Notes under the pieces: generated by a model | The model's database searches: none | Told to the model about the DNA's origin: nothing | Seen by the model: only the letters and a program-made list of their open reading frames with translations | Part shown: positions 27,467 through 37,092 of the stretch, in pieces | Position numbering within the stretch: the first letter of the stretch is position 1 | Layout of the letters: every line of letters begins with the position of its first letter | Source: Phycisphaerae bacterium | GTDB lineage: Bacteria; Planctomycetota; Phycisphaerae; Phycisphaerales; SM1A02 | Assembly: GCA_018701395.1 (NCBI GenBank) | Contig: JABIWU010000003.1 | Span: 1 to 64,000, forward strand | Direction of reading: 5' to 3' | Length of the DNA stretch: 64,000 bases | Position numbers and translations under genes: made by a program

Positions 27467-28725
27467 AAATTGCGAAGAATATGTGTTTTGACTTCTGACT
27501 CTGCTAGTTCACTCGCAGGGTCAGATTCTGCAACGATGCCACAGCCCGTGCTGTACTTCATGTTGCCTTGGAATGAAATTGGGTTTTTTGAGCCAACGAA
27601 CATTGCAGTTCGAATTGCAACGTTGAGCATGGTCGAACACCCAACAATTCCAATCGCTCCACAGTAAGGTCCTCTTGGTTCATTTTCAAGTTCGTCAATA
27701 ATTTGCATTGCTCGTATTTTTGGTGCGCCAGTTATTGAACCCGCTGGGAAAGTCGCTTCAAGAATATCACATATTGAAGTTCTATTTCGCAAAAGTCCGT
27801 GAATCTCCCCGACGCATTGCCAGACGGTTGGGTGTTTTTCAATCAAACGAGCTTCCTTGACTTTGATACTTCCAAATTCACAAACTCGACCAAGGTCGTT
27901 CCGCATCAAGTCAACAATCATGTGTAACTCTGCTGCATCTTTTTCAGACTGTAATAATTCTTCTGGCGCAGCATGCTCTGGTCGTGTTCCCTTCATTGGC
28001 CGAGTCATTATTTCTTTTGTTTCGCCGTTTACTTGAAGGAATAGTTCCGGGCTCATCGAAAGTAAATATCTACCAGAATCAGGAAATTCAATCCACGCAC
28101 CAAACCAACCACCAATTTCTCCAAGCATTGACAATGCAAAATGGCGAATGTCTCCATTTGCAGTTGCGTGAAAACGGCGCGTAATATTCGCTTGAAAAAT
28201 ATCCCCATCGTGAATGTAGTCGATGGTTTTTTGAACGGCTTTGATAAACGCAGCATCACCATTTGTGTCAACGAGTGGAGTGCAATCGAGTTCCTTCGTT
28301 TCATGCGCGCGGATTTCAGGTGGTACCAATTCTCCAATGGACCACCATGTATTTGTAGCACTATCATGAACGAGGGCTTTGTCACACCAAATGAGATCCA
28401 CCAGAGGCCAATCTTGTTCAGGGATGTCAGCAATGTTTTTTTCAACGACAAGACCAAATTCATAACCGATGTATCCGATCCAATTTGGAAGTAGTGTAGT
28501 TTCAGTTTGTCTATCTAAGTGATTTCTGAATTCACGCACTGCATCTATACCATCAAGAGTCAAGCGCTTCCCAGTAGCGGGAGCGATGATGCTCCACCGA
28601 GACCATTTTGAATGCGTGCCATTTCCGATGAGAGCGATAATTGGTTCGTCAATTTTCCAAGATGAAGCCACCTCAGTTGGAGTGGCTTTAAGGTGCTCAA
28701 GTAGTTTTGCGTTTTTAGGAAGCAT
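27436..28725 (-). CDS. pabB: Aminodeoxychorismate synthase component I
   Basis: 429 residues. A chorismate-binding enzyme of folate synthesis that converts chorismate to 4-amino-4-deoxychorismate. The TRPMKGTRPE segment near residue 244 holds the Lys of the PIKGT motif, which distinguishes PabB from anthranilate synthase (Ala at this position in TrpE). PAGSITGAPKIRAMQIIDELE and the C-terminal STGCGIVAESDPASELAE are also typical. An upstream GTG at 28770 is possible, but the ATG at 28725 keeps it out of the ppdK promoter. No pabA or pabC is adjacent. Confidence 0.9.
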   Translation of the reverse strand: MLPKNAKLLEHLKATPTEVASSWKIDEPIIALIGNGTHSKWSRWSIIAPATGKRLTLDGIDAVREFRNHLDRQTETTLLPNWIGYIGYEFGLVVEKNIADIPEQDWPLVDLIWCDKALVHDSATNTWWSIGELVPPEIRAHETKELDCTPLVDTNGDAAFIKAVQKTIDYIHDGDIFQANITRRFHATANGDIRHFALSMLGEIGGWFGAWIEFPDSGRYLLSMSPELFLQVNGETKEIMTRPMKGTRPEHAAPEELLQSEKDAAELHMIVDLMRNDLGRVCEFGSIKVKEARLIEKHPTVWQCVGEIHGLLRNRTSICDILEATFPAGSITGAPKIRAMQIIDELENEPRGPYCGAIGIVGCSTMLNVAIRTAMFVGSKNPISFQGNMKYSTGCGIVAESDPASELAESEVKTHILRNFYAARNCSRC

Positions 28726-28728
28726 GAA

Positions 28729-28757
28729 TTGTACGCAGTGTACAGGTCGGGTATCAT
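28729..28757 (+). promoter_or_regulatory. ppdK promoter
   Basis: TTGTAC at 28729-28734, exactly 17 bases, TATCAT at 28752-28757. This predicts a start near 28764 and a leader of about 31 bases containing GGAG. It lies only a few bases from the divergent pabB start. Confidence 0.6.
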
Positions 28758-28794
28758 GCCCGTTCTGCACATTAATATTGGAGACGCAAAAATT

Positions 28795-31491
28795 ATGGCT
28801 ACTGCAACTGTTCGCCGACGTAAAACAATCAAGAAATCAAAACCCCGTGCGACTAAACGTCAAAAAATGACGTACAGTTGGGGCGCAAGTAAGACTGAGG
28901 GAAACGCTACATATAAAGAACTTTTGGGTGGCAAAGGTGCAAATCTTGCTGAAATGACAAAAATCGGCTTGCCAGTACCTCCTGGTTTTACTATTCCAAC
29001 AACGGTTTGTGCAGCGTATTACAAAGGGGGCGGTAAAATGCCTAAAGGCCTCGATGAAGCGACACTTAAAGCTATTGGACTTATTGAAAAAGAAACAGGC
29101 AAAAAATTTGGTTCCAAGACAGATCCACTTCTAGTTTCCGTTCGTTCAGGCGCGGCAGTTTCAATGCCGGGCATGATGGACACTGTTTTGAACTTGGGTT
29201 TAACAGATGACGCGGTTCGTGGCATGATTGAATTAACAGGAAATGCTCGATTTGGTTGGGATGCTTATCGCCGTCTAATTAATATGTTTGGCGATGTTGT
29301 GATGGGGATGAACCATGAAGATTTTGAACATGAATTTTCAATTGTAAAAAAGAAATATCGAGTTGTCCTTGACACCGAACTTTCAGATGAAGGTCTTGAA
29401 GAAGTTTGTGTTCGGTATAAAAAAGTATATAAAAAATATGTTGGATCAGATTTTCCGCAAGACCCTTACAAGCAACTGTCACTCGCTGTAGAAGCTGTAT
29501 TTAAATCATGGAATGCTGACCGAGCAAAGAGTTACCGACAAATTGAAGGCATTGTCGGTTTGCAAGGCACCGCTGTTAATGTGCAAGCAATGGTGTTTGG
29601 TAATATGGGTAGAGATTCTGGGACCGGTGTTGCATTTACACGTAATCCATCCACTGGTGAAGATAAGTTTTTCGGCGAATTTTTAATTGATGCCCAGGGC
29701 GAAGATGTCGTCGCGGGAATTCGAACACCAAAACCAGTTTCGAAAATGAAAAAGTGGAACGATAAGATTTATCGTGAACTTCTTCAAAACAAGAAAATTC
29801 TCGAAAACCATTACAGAGATATTCAGGATATCGAATTTACAATTGAACGCGGGAAACTTTGGATGTTGCAAACTAGGAGCGGTAAACGGACGGCAAGCGC
29901 CGCTGTGAAAATTGCAGTTGCCATGGTAAAGAGTCGTCTCATTACTAAAGACGAAGCGTTGCTACGCATTCCAGCGGGTGACCTTGTTCAACTTCTTCTT
30001 CCAAGTTTTACTTCTAAGAGTAAACAAAAAGTAAAACAACTTGCAAAAGGTTTGCCAGCATCGCCTGGTGCTGCAACTGGCGCACTTGCATTTTCAGCGG
30101 AAGAAGCGGTCGCACGATCAGAAGCAGGCGAAGATGTATTGCTTGTTCGTAAAGAAACATCACCCGAAGACATCGACGGCATGCAACATGCCGTTGGAAT
30201 TTTAACTTCGACTGGTGGCATGACAAGCCATGCAGCAGTTGTTGCTCGCGGTTGGGGTAAATGTTGTGTTGCAGGTGTATCAGCATTGCATATTGATGCT
30301 AAACGCAAAAAAGTAGTTATTGGCAAAAAAACATATGGTCAAAAAGATGTTCTTTCTATTGATGGCGGAACTGGCGAAGTAATGCTAGGTGTTGTTGAAC
30401 GCCATGAGCCAAAACTTAGTGGCGATTTTGAAACTATTATGAAATGGGCAGATAAAAAACGTCGCATGAAAGTTCGAACAAACGCAGACTCGCCAGCAGA
30501 TGCAAAACGCGCTCGTTCTTTTGGGGCAGAAGGAATTGGTCTAACACGAACTGAACATATGTTCTTCGAAGGCGATCGAATTCTCGCGATGCGACAAATG
30601 ATTCTTGCAGAAACAAGAGAAGCACGAGTTGAAGCATTAGATAAATTGATGCCATACCAATGCGACGACTTTGTTGGCATCTTTACTGCGATGAAAGGGT
30701 TTCCAGTTACCGTACGGTTGCTTGACCCTCCATTACATGAATTTTTGCCACACGACACTGCAGGGCAGAAAGAAGTTGCAGACGCACTTGGCGTGAAAGT
30801 CGGCCTTGTAAAGCGACGTGTTGAGCAGTTGCATGAATTCAACCCGATGCTTGGCCACCGCGGTTGTCGATTAGCAGTTACCTATCCGGAAATTCTTGTA
30901 ATGCAAGTAACTGCAATTGTTGAAGCAATGATTATTTGTAAGAAGAAACGAATTGATGCACGTCCAGAAATCATGATTCCACTTGTTGGCGTGCGTGAGG
31001 AACTAACTCAGTTACGCGACTTGGCTGCGAAAACAATTAAAAAAGTAGTTAAGAAGGAACGGTTCAAAGGCAAACTGAATATTCCGATTGGAACAATGAT
31101 TGAAATCCCGCGTGCCGCAATTGTTTCAGATCAAATCGCAGAAGTTGCAGACTTCTTCAGTTTTGGGACAAATGACTTAACGCAGTTGACATACGGTTTT
31201 AGCCGTGATGACATAAATTCCTTCTTGCCGCATTATTTAGATGACAGCATTCTTGTTTGCGATCCATTTCAGACCATCGATTTTGATGGCGTTGGCAAAT
31301 TAATTGAGATGGGCGTGAAGGGTGGCAGAAGCGTCAAGCCAAAATTAAAAATTGGTATCTGTGGCGAGCATGGTGGTGACCCCAAATCAGTAGAATTCTG
31401 TAATGCGGTTGGCTTAGATTATGTAAGTTGTTCGCCGTTTAGAGTTCCAACAGCACGACTGTCTGCTGCGCAAGCTGTTATCAGAGGATAA
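28795..31491 (+). CDS. ppdK: Pyruvate, phosphate dikinase
   Basis: 898 residues. It interconverts pyruvate, ATP and phosphate with PEP, AMP and pyrophosphate. N-terminal ATP-grasp domain (LLGGKGANLAEM ... VSVRSGAAVSMPGMMDT), swivelling phosphohistidine domain with TGGMTSHAAVVARGWG (His near 479), and a PEP/pyruvate barrel ending with GICGEHGGDPKS, whose Cys near 856 is the acid catalyst. A very basic 25-residue N-terminal extension (RRRKTIKKSKPRATKRQK) precedes the usual start. The ATG at 28795 is preferred; GGAG lies about ten bases upstream. Confidence 0.96.
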   Translation: MATATVRRRKTIKKSKPRATKRQKMTYSWGASKTEGNATYKELLGGKGANLAEMTKIGLPVPPGFTIPTTVCAAYYKGGGKMPKGLDEATLKAIGLIEKETGKKFGSKTDPLLVSVRSGAAVSMPGMMDTVLNLGLTDDAVRGMIELTGNARFGWDAYRRLINMFGDVVMGMNHEDFEHEFSIVKKKYRVVLDTELSDEGLEEVCVRYKKVYKKYVGSDFPQDPYKQLSLAVEAVFKSWNADRAKSYRQIEGIVGLQGTAVNVQAMVFGNMGRDSGTGVAFTRNPSTGEDKFFGEFLIDAQGEDVVAGIRTPKPVSKMKKWNDKIYRELLQNKKILENHYRDIQDIEFTIERGKLWMLQTRSGKRTASAAVKIAVAMVKSRLITKDEALLRIPAGDLVQLLLPSFTSKSKQKVKQLAKGLPASPGAATGALAFSAEEAVARSEAGEDVLLVRKETSPEDIDGMQHAVGILTSTGGMTSHAAVVARGWGKCCVAGVSALHIDAKRKKVVIGKKTYGQKDVLSIDGGTGEVMLGVVERHEPKLSGDFETIMKWADKKRRMKVRTNADSPADAKRARSFGAEGIGLTRTEHMFFEGDRILAMRQMILAETREARVEALDKLMPYQCDDFVGIFTAMKGFPVTVRLLDPPLHEFLPHDTAGQKEVADALGVKVGLVKRRVEQLHEFNPMLGHRGCRLAVTYPEILVMQVTAIVEAMIICKKKRIDARPEIMIPLVGVREELTQLRDLAAKTIKKVVKKERFKGKLNIPIGTMIEIPRAAIVSDQIAEVADFFSFGTNDLTQLTYGFSRDDINSFLPHYLDDSILVCDPFQTIDFDGVGKLIEMGVKGGRSVKPKLKIGICGEHGGDPKSVEFCNAVGLDYVSCSPFRVPTARLSAAQAVIRG

Positions 31492-31494
31492 GGG

Positions 31495-31899
31495 ATGCAA
31501 ACGATTTTTTCAAAGATTATAGAAGGTGATATCCCTTGTCACAAAGTCTATGAAGACGAATACGTTTTGGCATTCCTTGATGTATCTCCTCTTAGTAATG
31601 GCCACACGCTTGTTATTCCAAAGCAATGTGTTGCGTCCTTACATGAACTTTCAGATGAATCTGCAGCAGCCCTTGGTATTGCACTTGTGAAAATTTCAAA
31701 GGCGATTCTGAAAGTCACTGGCGCGACTGCATATAATGTATTGCAAAATAACGGCAAAATTGCCCACCAAGCAGTTTTTCATGTGCACTTCCACATTATT
31801 CCAACGAACACTATTGACGATGGGCTTGTGATGGATTGGTCCCCGAAAGAGCTCTCCTGTGGAGAAAAAATAGCGAAAGAAATTCAAGAAGCAATTTGA
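31495..31899 (+). CDS. HIT-family nucleotide hydrolase/transferase
   Basis: 134 residues. The histidine triad HVHFHIIP near 97-104 is complete, and SKIIEGDIPCHKVYED is the usual N-terminal block (HinT/Hit-like). Such enzymes hydrolyse adenosine phosphoramidates or dinucleoside polyphosphates. It begins 3 bases after the ppdK stop and is probably cotranscribed. Confidence 0.93.
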   Translation: MQTIFSKIIEGDIPCHKVYEDEYVLAFLDVSPLSNGHTLVIPKQCVASLHELSDESAAALGIALVKISKAILKVTGATAYNVLQNNGKIAHQAVFHVHFHIIPTNTIDDGLVMDWSPKELSCGEKIAKEIQEAI

Positions 31900-31939
31900 A
31901 TTGAAACTAATCGGACCCCTTCATCGTATCATAGGATAT

Positions 31940-34900
31940 ATGGTGGATGATTATTCAACTCACGAAGACGAACCTGTAGAACGCGAATTTGACCCTAATG
32001 CTATCACGCACGATGCCGATACCGCGGACAATAATTGGCTTGAATCTAATGTTTCACCAAAGGTAGACGAATGGGTTGGAAAAACAATCGGGCAATCTCA
32101 AATTATTCAAATAATCGGTTCCGGAGGAATGGGAAATGTGTATGAAGCAAGGCAAATGCACCCGAACCGTTCGGTCGCGCTCAAAATAGTTAAATCCGCA
32201 GCAGCAACTCCCATAACGTTGCAACGTTTTGAAATGGAAAGTGAAATGTTGGCTCGGTTTCAACATCCAGGCATTGCTCAAGTGTATGACTCTGGACATC
32301 AAATGCAAGGCGACATATTGCTTCCATTTTTTGTAATGGAGTACGTGCTAGGTAGCAGGTCAATTACAGATTATGCAGAAGATGAGCATCTTTCTCGAGA
32401 GGGTCGTTTAGAACTTTTATTGTTGGTTTTCAATGCAGTGCAGTATGGTCACGGCAGAGGTGTCATACATCGTGATTTAAAACCTTCAAACATTTTAATT
32501 ACAACTGCAGGAATGCCAAAAGTAATTGACTTCGGCGTTGCGCTCAGGTCGGACTCTGATGAAATAGAAACAACAATTACATCAACGGGTAGATTTGTCG
32601 GGACTTTGCAGTGGGCGAGTCCAGAACAGTGCGGAGATGATCCACATGATGTGGATATCCGAACGGATGTGTATTCCCTTGGTGTGATTATGTATCAGTT
32701 GATGGTTGGTGAATTGCCCTACTCAATGAAGGGAATACCTTTATATAGGGCACCAATAGTTGTTCGCGAAACAAAACCAGTTCCGCCTCGTTCAATCGAC
32801 CCAACTATTCCAGTTGATGTAGAACAAATTATTGCAAAAGCACTGTGTAAAGATCGTAAGTTACGATATGAGTCTGTAGCCGAGTTAGCTATGGACGTTC
32901 GTAGATTTTTAAGCAACGAACCGATTCACGCAAAGCCACCGTCAAAATTGCGACAGTTGAAATTGTACGCAAAAAGAAATCAGTTGAAATTTAAAGCAGG
33001 AATAGTTGTGTTTTTGGCTTTAATTCTCGGCGTGACAGGTTTGGTGTGGGGTTTGGTCGAGTCAGAAAAAAGATCGAAAGAGTTGCAGAGGTTATATGTA
33101 ACGGCAAAGTCAGCAACGCGGACTGCAGAACGAAGGGCGTACACCGCTACGATTGGGGCAGCGCAAGTAGCAATTGCAAATAATTCATGGTTAATGGCGC
33201 GTCACCACTTAGACTCGACCGATCGTGGGTATCGCGGTTGGGAGTGGAATTACCTTCGTAGATTTGTTGATCATTCCATTGGCGTTTGGCCTGTAGGTGA
33301 TCGACCAAATATATTAGCAACTTCACCAAATGGAGAATCTGTTGCAGTTGCTTTTGAAGGTGTTCGAATTGGCATAATAGACGAGAAGAGAGAAGTTCTT
33401 CGGACAATCCAAATGTCAGATAGAGTAAGCACGCTAGCATTTACCGGGGACGGCGCATTGTTAGTTGTGGGTATGTCCAATGGTGTAATTGCAATTGTTG
33501 ATACTAAAGACAACACCCTCCTTGCTTTTACAGATGAAGTCCCCTCTGTTGAATCGATAGCGCCAACGAACAGCGATTATTTTGCAACCGGTCACAGTGA
33601 TGGTATCGTTAGGATTTGGAAAACTGATGGCACTTTACTCCGCACTATAAATACAGGCAACGGGACTATTCTTTCTATAGCGTACGATAGTACGGGCACA
33701 CAACTTGCGATTGGTAAAACAGATGGAGTTGTTCAAATTTGGAATGAAAGCAGAAGTGAATTTCAAATGCACCAAGAAGCTCACGAAGATGCGGTATATG
33801 ATTTAATTTTTCTAGAGAACGGGAAATTAGTTAGTGTTGGGGGCGACGGCGTCATGGAAGTTTGGGACCCAGACACAAAAAATTTATTAAATAAAATACA
33901 AGTGAATTCAGACGCAATATTTAGTGTTACAGAAGTTGACGGAACTGTTGCAACAGCAGGGCAAGACGGCATCATTCGGATTTGGTCAACGAGCGATTTT
34001 GCTTTGCTAGATGAACTGGTTGGACATGATGACTGGATTTGGTCAATCGAGTCTGTGGGAGACAATCGATTGGCCAGCGTTTCAAGAGACGGCGATATTC
34101 GATGGTGGAGTTCTGAATTGCTAATTTCGTCGACAGCTAGAACTTTAGGAAAGTTGCCTGCATCTGATATTGCATTTGTTTTTGATGCTAAGTTAGCAGT
34201 AGTATCCGAATTTGATTCCGATGTTCAACTCTTAGATTTCGTTACTGGCGAAAGCAAAATATTGCGTTCTGTAACAAATGATGAATTAACTATAGTGAAG
34301 CATGTTCCTACGACTTCAATGTTAGTAACGGGTGATGTGCGAGGAAATGTTCGACTCTGGGACACAGATTTGATGTTGCAAACTTCATTAGTTGGAATTT
34401 GCGATGGGCAAATATCGTCGCTTGCAGTATCTGAGTTTGGCAAATTTATTGCTGCGGGTACACTGAGTGGCGGGATCTATGTCTGGGATATGCAGAGTAA
34501 TCAATTAGTGTTGGATTATGTTGTATCGAACGCCAACGTTCTCTCTATGACATTTGGCAGTAAAGCCAATACTATTTTTGTTTCTACAAGCCGTGATGCA
34601 GTTATAGCACTTGCTATTAAACCCAAGCAAGAATTGTGGCGAAAGGAATCTAGTATAGATGTAATGGTGCTGGAATATTTGTCAAACTCAAATGTGCTTC
34701 TTGCAGCATCTCCAAATAATACCATTGAGCTACTTGATGTTTCTGATGGTAGTGTGTTGCAAACGGCAAACGCAAAAGGCGCGACTCTTCGCGATGTTGC
34801 TGTTTTTCCAGACGAAAATCGTTTTGTGACAGTTCTTACAGATGGAACAGTAAGTGTTTGGGATGCATCGTTTTTATATTTAATCGCTTCATTTTCTTCT

Positions 34901-35029
34901 TCGGAATCGGCGGATTGTATAGGCGTCTCAAGTGATGGTACTATTGTTTCGGTCGGTGGCGGTGGCTCAGAGATTAATTTTATGGATGGTTTGTCACGGA
35001 ATGCCAGACTAATAAAAAGGGAACAATGA
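31940..35029 (+). CDS. Ser/Thr protein kinase fused to a WD40 propeller
   Basis: 1029 residues. Kinase domain about 45-330: Gly loop GSGGMGNVYEA, VALKIVK lysine, VIHRDLKPSNILI catalytic loop, DFGVAL, GTLQWASPEQ. One membrane segment at about 352-374. After a helical stretch ending WEWNYLRR, at least ten WD40-type repeats fill the C-terminus (HSDGIVRIW, GGDGVMEVWD, GQDGIIRIW, DVRGNVRLWD, TDGTVSVWD). All key catalytic residues are present. The propeller is presumably extracytoplasmic and may sense a ligand. This fusion is common in planctomycetes. The ATG at 31940 has AGGA upstream. The stop overlaps nadC (ATGA). Confidence 0.93.
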   Translation: MVDDYSTHEDEPVEREFDPNAITHDADTADNNWLESNVSPKVDEWVGKTIGQSQIIQIIGSGGMGNVYEARQMHPNRSVALKIVKSAAATPITLQRFEMESEMLARFQHPGIAQVYDSGHQMQGDILLPFFVMEYVLGSRSITDYAEDEHLSREGRLELLLLVFNAVQYGHGRGVIHRDLKPSNILITTAGMPKVIDFGVALRSDSDEIETTITSTGRFVGTLQWASPEQCGDDPHDVDIRTDVYSLGVIMYQLMVGELPYSMKGIPLYRAPIVVRETKPVPPRSIDPTIPVDVEQIIAKALCKDRKLRYESVAELAMDVRRFLSNEPIHAKPPSKLRQLKLYAKRNQLKFKAGIVVFLALILGVTGLVWGLVESEKRSKELQRLYVTAKSATRTAERRAYTATIGAAQVAIANNSWLMARHHLDSTDRGYRGWEWNYLRRFVDHSIGVWPVGDRPNILATSPNGESVAVAFEGVRIGIIDEKREVLRTIQMSDRVSTLAFTGDGALLVVGMSNGVIAIVDTKDNTLLAFTDEVPSVESIAPTNSDYFATGHSDGIVRIWKTDGTLLRTINTGNGTILSIAYDSTGTQLAIGKTDGVVQIWNESRSEFQMHQEAHEDAVYDLIFLENGKLVSVGGDGVMEVWDPDTKNLLNKIQVNSDAIFSVTEVDGTVATAGQDGIIRIWSTSDFALLDELVGHDDWIWSIESVGDNRLASVSRDGDIRWWSSELLISSTARTLGKLPASDIAFVFDAKLAVVSEFDSDVQLLDFVTGESKILRSVTNDELTIVKHVPTTSMLVTGDVRGNVRLWDTDLMLQTSLVGICDGQISSLAVSEFGKFIAAGTLSGGIYVWDMQSNQLVLDYVVSNANVLSMTFGSKANTIFVSTSRDAVIALAIKPKQELWRKESSIDVMVLEYLSNSNVLLAASPNNTIELLDVSDGSVLQTANAKGATLRDVAVFPDENRFVTVLTDGTVSVWDASFLYLIASFSSSESADCIGVSSDGTIVSVGGGGSEINFMDGLSRNARLIKREQ

Positions 35030-35901
35030 AAGTAAAGATGGAACATTTGATTTCGACAGAATATATTCGCGACGTAATTTCCAGATGCGTTAAAGAAGAC
35101 GGAGGATTTGGCAATGACGTTACAACTAATTCTGTTTCTAATTCCAATCAGGTTCGCGAGTTCGCAATAAATATTCGAGGCAACGGCACAATCGCAGGGC
35201 TAGAACCAATTTCTCGCGGTGTCGAAAGTTTCGGTGAATTAGAGTTAAAGATGCTCGCCCAAGATGGTGACACAGTTAAAGATGCCAATATCGCAATTGT
35301 AAAAGGTCCTGTGCAAGACATCCTTTTTGCTGAACGAACTATTCTAAATATTTTGGGTCACGCTTCTGGGATAGCGACACAAACGAAATTATTTGTCGAT
35401 GCAGTTGCAGGAACAGATTGTAAAATTTGCGATACGCGCAAGACGACGCCTGGGCTTCGACTTCTAGATAAATATGCAGTTATTTGTGGCGGTGGAACAT
35501 CGCATCGACTTGGTTTGCATGATGCTGCCTTGTATAAAGACAATCACCTCATTGGATTCAATAACTTGGAGAAAGATCTTGGCGACGCAATTCGTCGTGC
35601 GAAAGCAGAGATCAATTTGAAATTTATAGAGGTTGAAGTGGATACACTTAGCCAGTTAGAAAAGGTTCTTGCGTTGCCTGTGGACATTGCTCTTCTTGAC
35701 AATATGTCGATTGAGCAATTGACCAAAGCAGTAAAAATGCGAGACGAAGCCCAAACATCAATGTTGCTTGAAGCATCAGGTGGAGTACATTTAGAAACAG
35801 TTGGTGCTATTTCAAAAACAGGAGTAGACCGCATTTCAATTGGCGGAGTGGTTCATCAAGCAACGTGGATAGATGTTGGTTTGGATGCTTGCGGTGCATA
35901 A
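35026..35901 (+). CDS. nadC: Quinolinate phosphoribosyltransferase
   Basis: 291 residues. It makes nicotinate mononucleotide from quinolinate and PRPP in NAD synthesis. Landmarks: EDGGFGNDVTTNS, AERTILNILGHASGIAT, CDTRKTTPGLRLLDKYAV, GGGTSHRLGLHDAALYKDNH and the Glu/Asp-rich barrel end VDIALLDNM and LLEASGGV. It overlaps the kinase stop by 4 bases and birA overlaps its own 3' end. nadA and nadB are not adjacent. Confidence 0.95.
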   Translation: MKVKMEHLISTEYIRDVISRCVKEDGGFGNDVTTNSVSNSNQVREFAINIRGNGTIAGLEPISRGVESFGELELKMLAQDGDTVKDANIAIVKGPVQDILFAERTILNILGHASGIATQTKLFVDAVAGTDCKICDTRKTTPGLRLLDKYAVICGGGTSHRLGLHDAALYKDNHLIGFNNLEKDLGDAIRRAKAEINLKFIEVEVDTLSQLEKVLALPVDIALLDNMSIEQLTKAVKMRDEAQTSMLLEASGGVHLETVGAISKTGVDRISIGGVVHQATWIDVGLDACGA

Positions 35902-36559
35902 AGGCAAGGTACTTCTTCTAGATGAAGTGAGTTCAACACAAGACGCAGCTATCGAACACGAACTACAAAGTGGTGATGTTTGTGTTTCGTTTAAGCAAAC
36001 TTCTGGGCGGGGTCGGCGAGGAAATTTTTGGGATGGAACAGGCGGCGTTGCGGTTACGGTTGTTCTTGATTCAATTCAACCACACATTCCAATTGCAGTC
36101 GCAGTCACATTAGCAGGGCAGTTAAATAATCTAATTCCACATGCAACAGTTGGAATTAAATGGCCAAACGACTTGTTAGTAAACGGCAAAAAGTTGGCGG
36201 GTATTTTAATTGAACAAAGGCAAGGGCGTTTTTTGGTGGGGATTGGAGTGAACGTTCTTGCGTCTCCTTTGCCGACAAGCACCTCATTGAATGAAATCGG
36301 AGCAGAATCGAATCTCGAAAATGTGGCAGAATTAGTAGCCTCTAGTGTTTTTGATGCATCCGAACTTGATGAAAATACAGCAGTTACAACATGGCGAAAG
36401 AGAGATATTCTCGTGGGAACGATGCAAACGGTTCGCTCTGGCGACAACATAGTTGAGGGCATGGTGCTTCGGATTGACCCTTGCCATAACTTAGTCCTTC
36501 AAACCTCTGTTTCAATTTTAAAGATACCCGCTGCAAGTGCAACTATCGTAACCCCTTGA
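35873..36559 (+). CDS. birA: Biotin--[acetyl-CoA-carboxylase] ligase
   Basis: 228 residues. Landmarks are DEVSSTQDAAIE, TSGRGRRGNFWDGTGG (biotinyl-AMP loop) and IKWPNDLLVNGKKLAGILIE. It attaches biotin to the carboxyl carrier protein of acetyl-CoA carboxylase. The N-terminal HTH domain of bifunctional BirA is absent, so it is a ligase without repressor function. It overlaps nadC by 29 bases with this start, or 17 if the ATG at 35885 is used. Confidence 0.92.
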   Translation: MLVWMLAVHKGKVLLLDEVSSTQDAAIEHELQSGDVCVSFKQTSGRGRRGNFWDGTGGVAVTVVLDSIQPHIPIAVAVTLAGQLNNLIPHATVGIKWPNDLLVNGKKLAGILIEQRQGRFLVGIGVNVLASPLPTSTSLNEIGAESNLENVAELVASSVFDASELDENTAVTTWRKRDILVGTMQTVRSGDNIVEGMVLRIDPCHNLVLQTSVSILKIPAASATIVTP

Positions 36560-36560
36560 C

Positions 36561-36655
36561 ACCACACGAATTAAATAAGCCCTTGGATACTAAATGCTCT
36601 GCAGACAGTTATGTAGCCAAGGGCTAATTAAACGGTTCGCTAGCCATTGTGTGGT
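36561..36655. repeat. Nested inverted repeats between birA and the membrane operon
   Basis: Outer arms ACCACAC (36561-36567) and GTGTGGT (36649-36655), extendable to ten pairs with one bulge. Inner arms AGCCCTTGG (36578-36586) and CCAAGGGCT (36617-36625), extendable by flanking AATT. The 3' outer arm abuts the promoter -10 of the next operon. No T-run follows, so a simple terminator does not explain it. Confidence 0.65.
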
Positions 36656-36660
36656 AGAAT
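36652..36660 (+). promoter_or_regulatory. Extended -10 of the GlmL-like operon
   Basis: TGGTAGAAT, a TGn extended -10, ends nine bases before the ATG at 36670. The mRNA would begin at about 36667, so it would be nearly leaderless. The -10 overlaps the outer inverted-repeat arm. Confidence 0.5.
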
Positions 36661-36669
36661 ATCGGGTCT

Positions 36670-37092
36670 ATGGAATCGGCAAGCCTAGTTGAGATGCAAT
36701 GGAAGGTATGTCCAGCCAAGATCTACCCTCAAAAAGCGTTGTTTGGTTGGGTTTTAATCATAGTTTTAGGTCTCATGATTTCAACTACTAGTATTCTCTT
36801 GGGTATCTGTTTGACAGGAATTCTCATAGCGACACAAGCAACTTTTTTGTTTCATTCGACGTTTACAATTACGAATGAGGGTCTAGTTGCTAAATATCCT
36901 TTTCGCAAAAAACAATATAAGTGGGAGCAGGTACGCAGAGTCGCATTTATGAAGGATGTCTGCTACATGTTTTCAAGGAAAAAACCATCAAATTTGGATG
37001 GCTGGACTGGAATCGCAGTTCTATATGGCGACAATCGAGACATTGTCATTGAGAAAATCAAATCATATCTCAACAAGGATGTGACTGTATGA
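36670..37092 (+). CDS. Small membrane protein with a bacterial PH-like domain
   Basis: 140 residues. Two closely spaced membrane segments (about 24-41 and 45-62) are followed by a small cytoplasmic beta domain with FTITNEGLVAKYPFRKKQYKW and VRRVAF, the pattern of bacterial PH (bPH) domains. First gene of an eight-gene operon that runs to 44229. Its stop overlaps the next start (ATGA). No enzyme motif is present. Confidence 0.7.
   Translation: MESASLVEMQWKVCPAKIYPQKALFGWVLIIVLGLMISTTSILLGICLTGILIATQATFLFHSTFTITNEGLVAKYPFRKKQYKWEQVRRVAFMKDVCYMFSRKKPSNLDGWTGIAVLYGDNRDIVIEKIKSYLNKDVTV

Noticed and set aside
27436-28725. Anthranilate synthase component I (TrpE)
   Set aside because: The MKGT motif has the Lys that marks aminodeoxychorismate synthase, and no trp gene is nearby.
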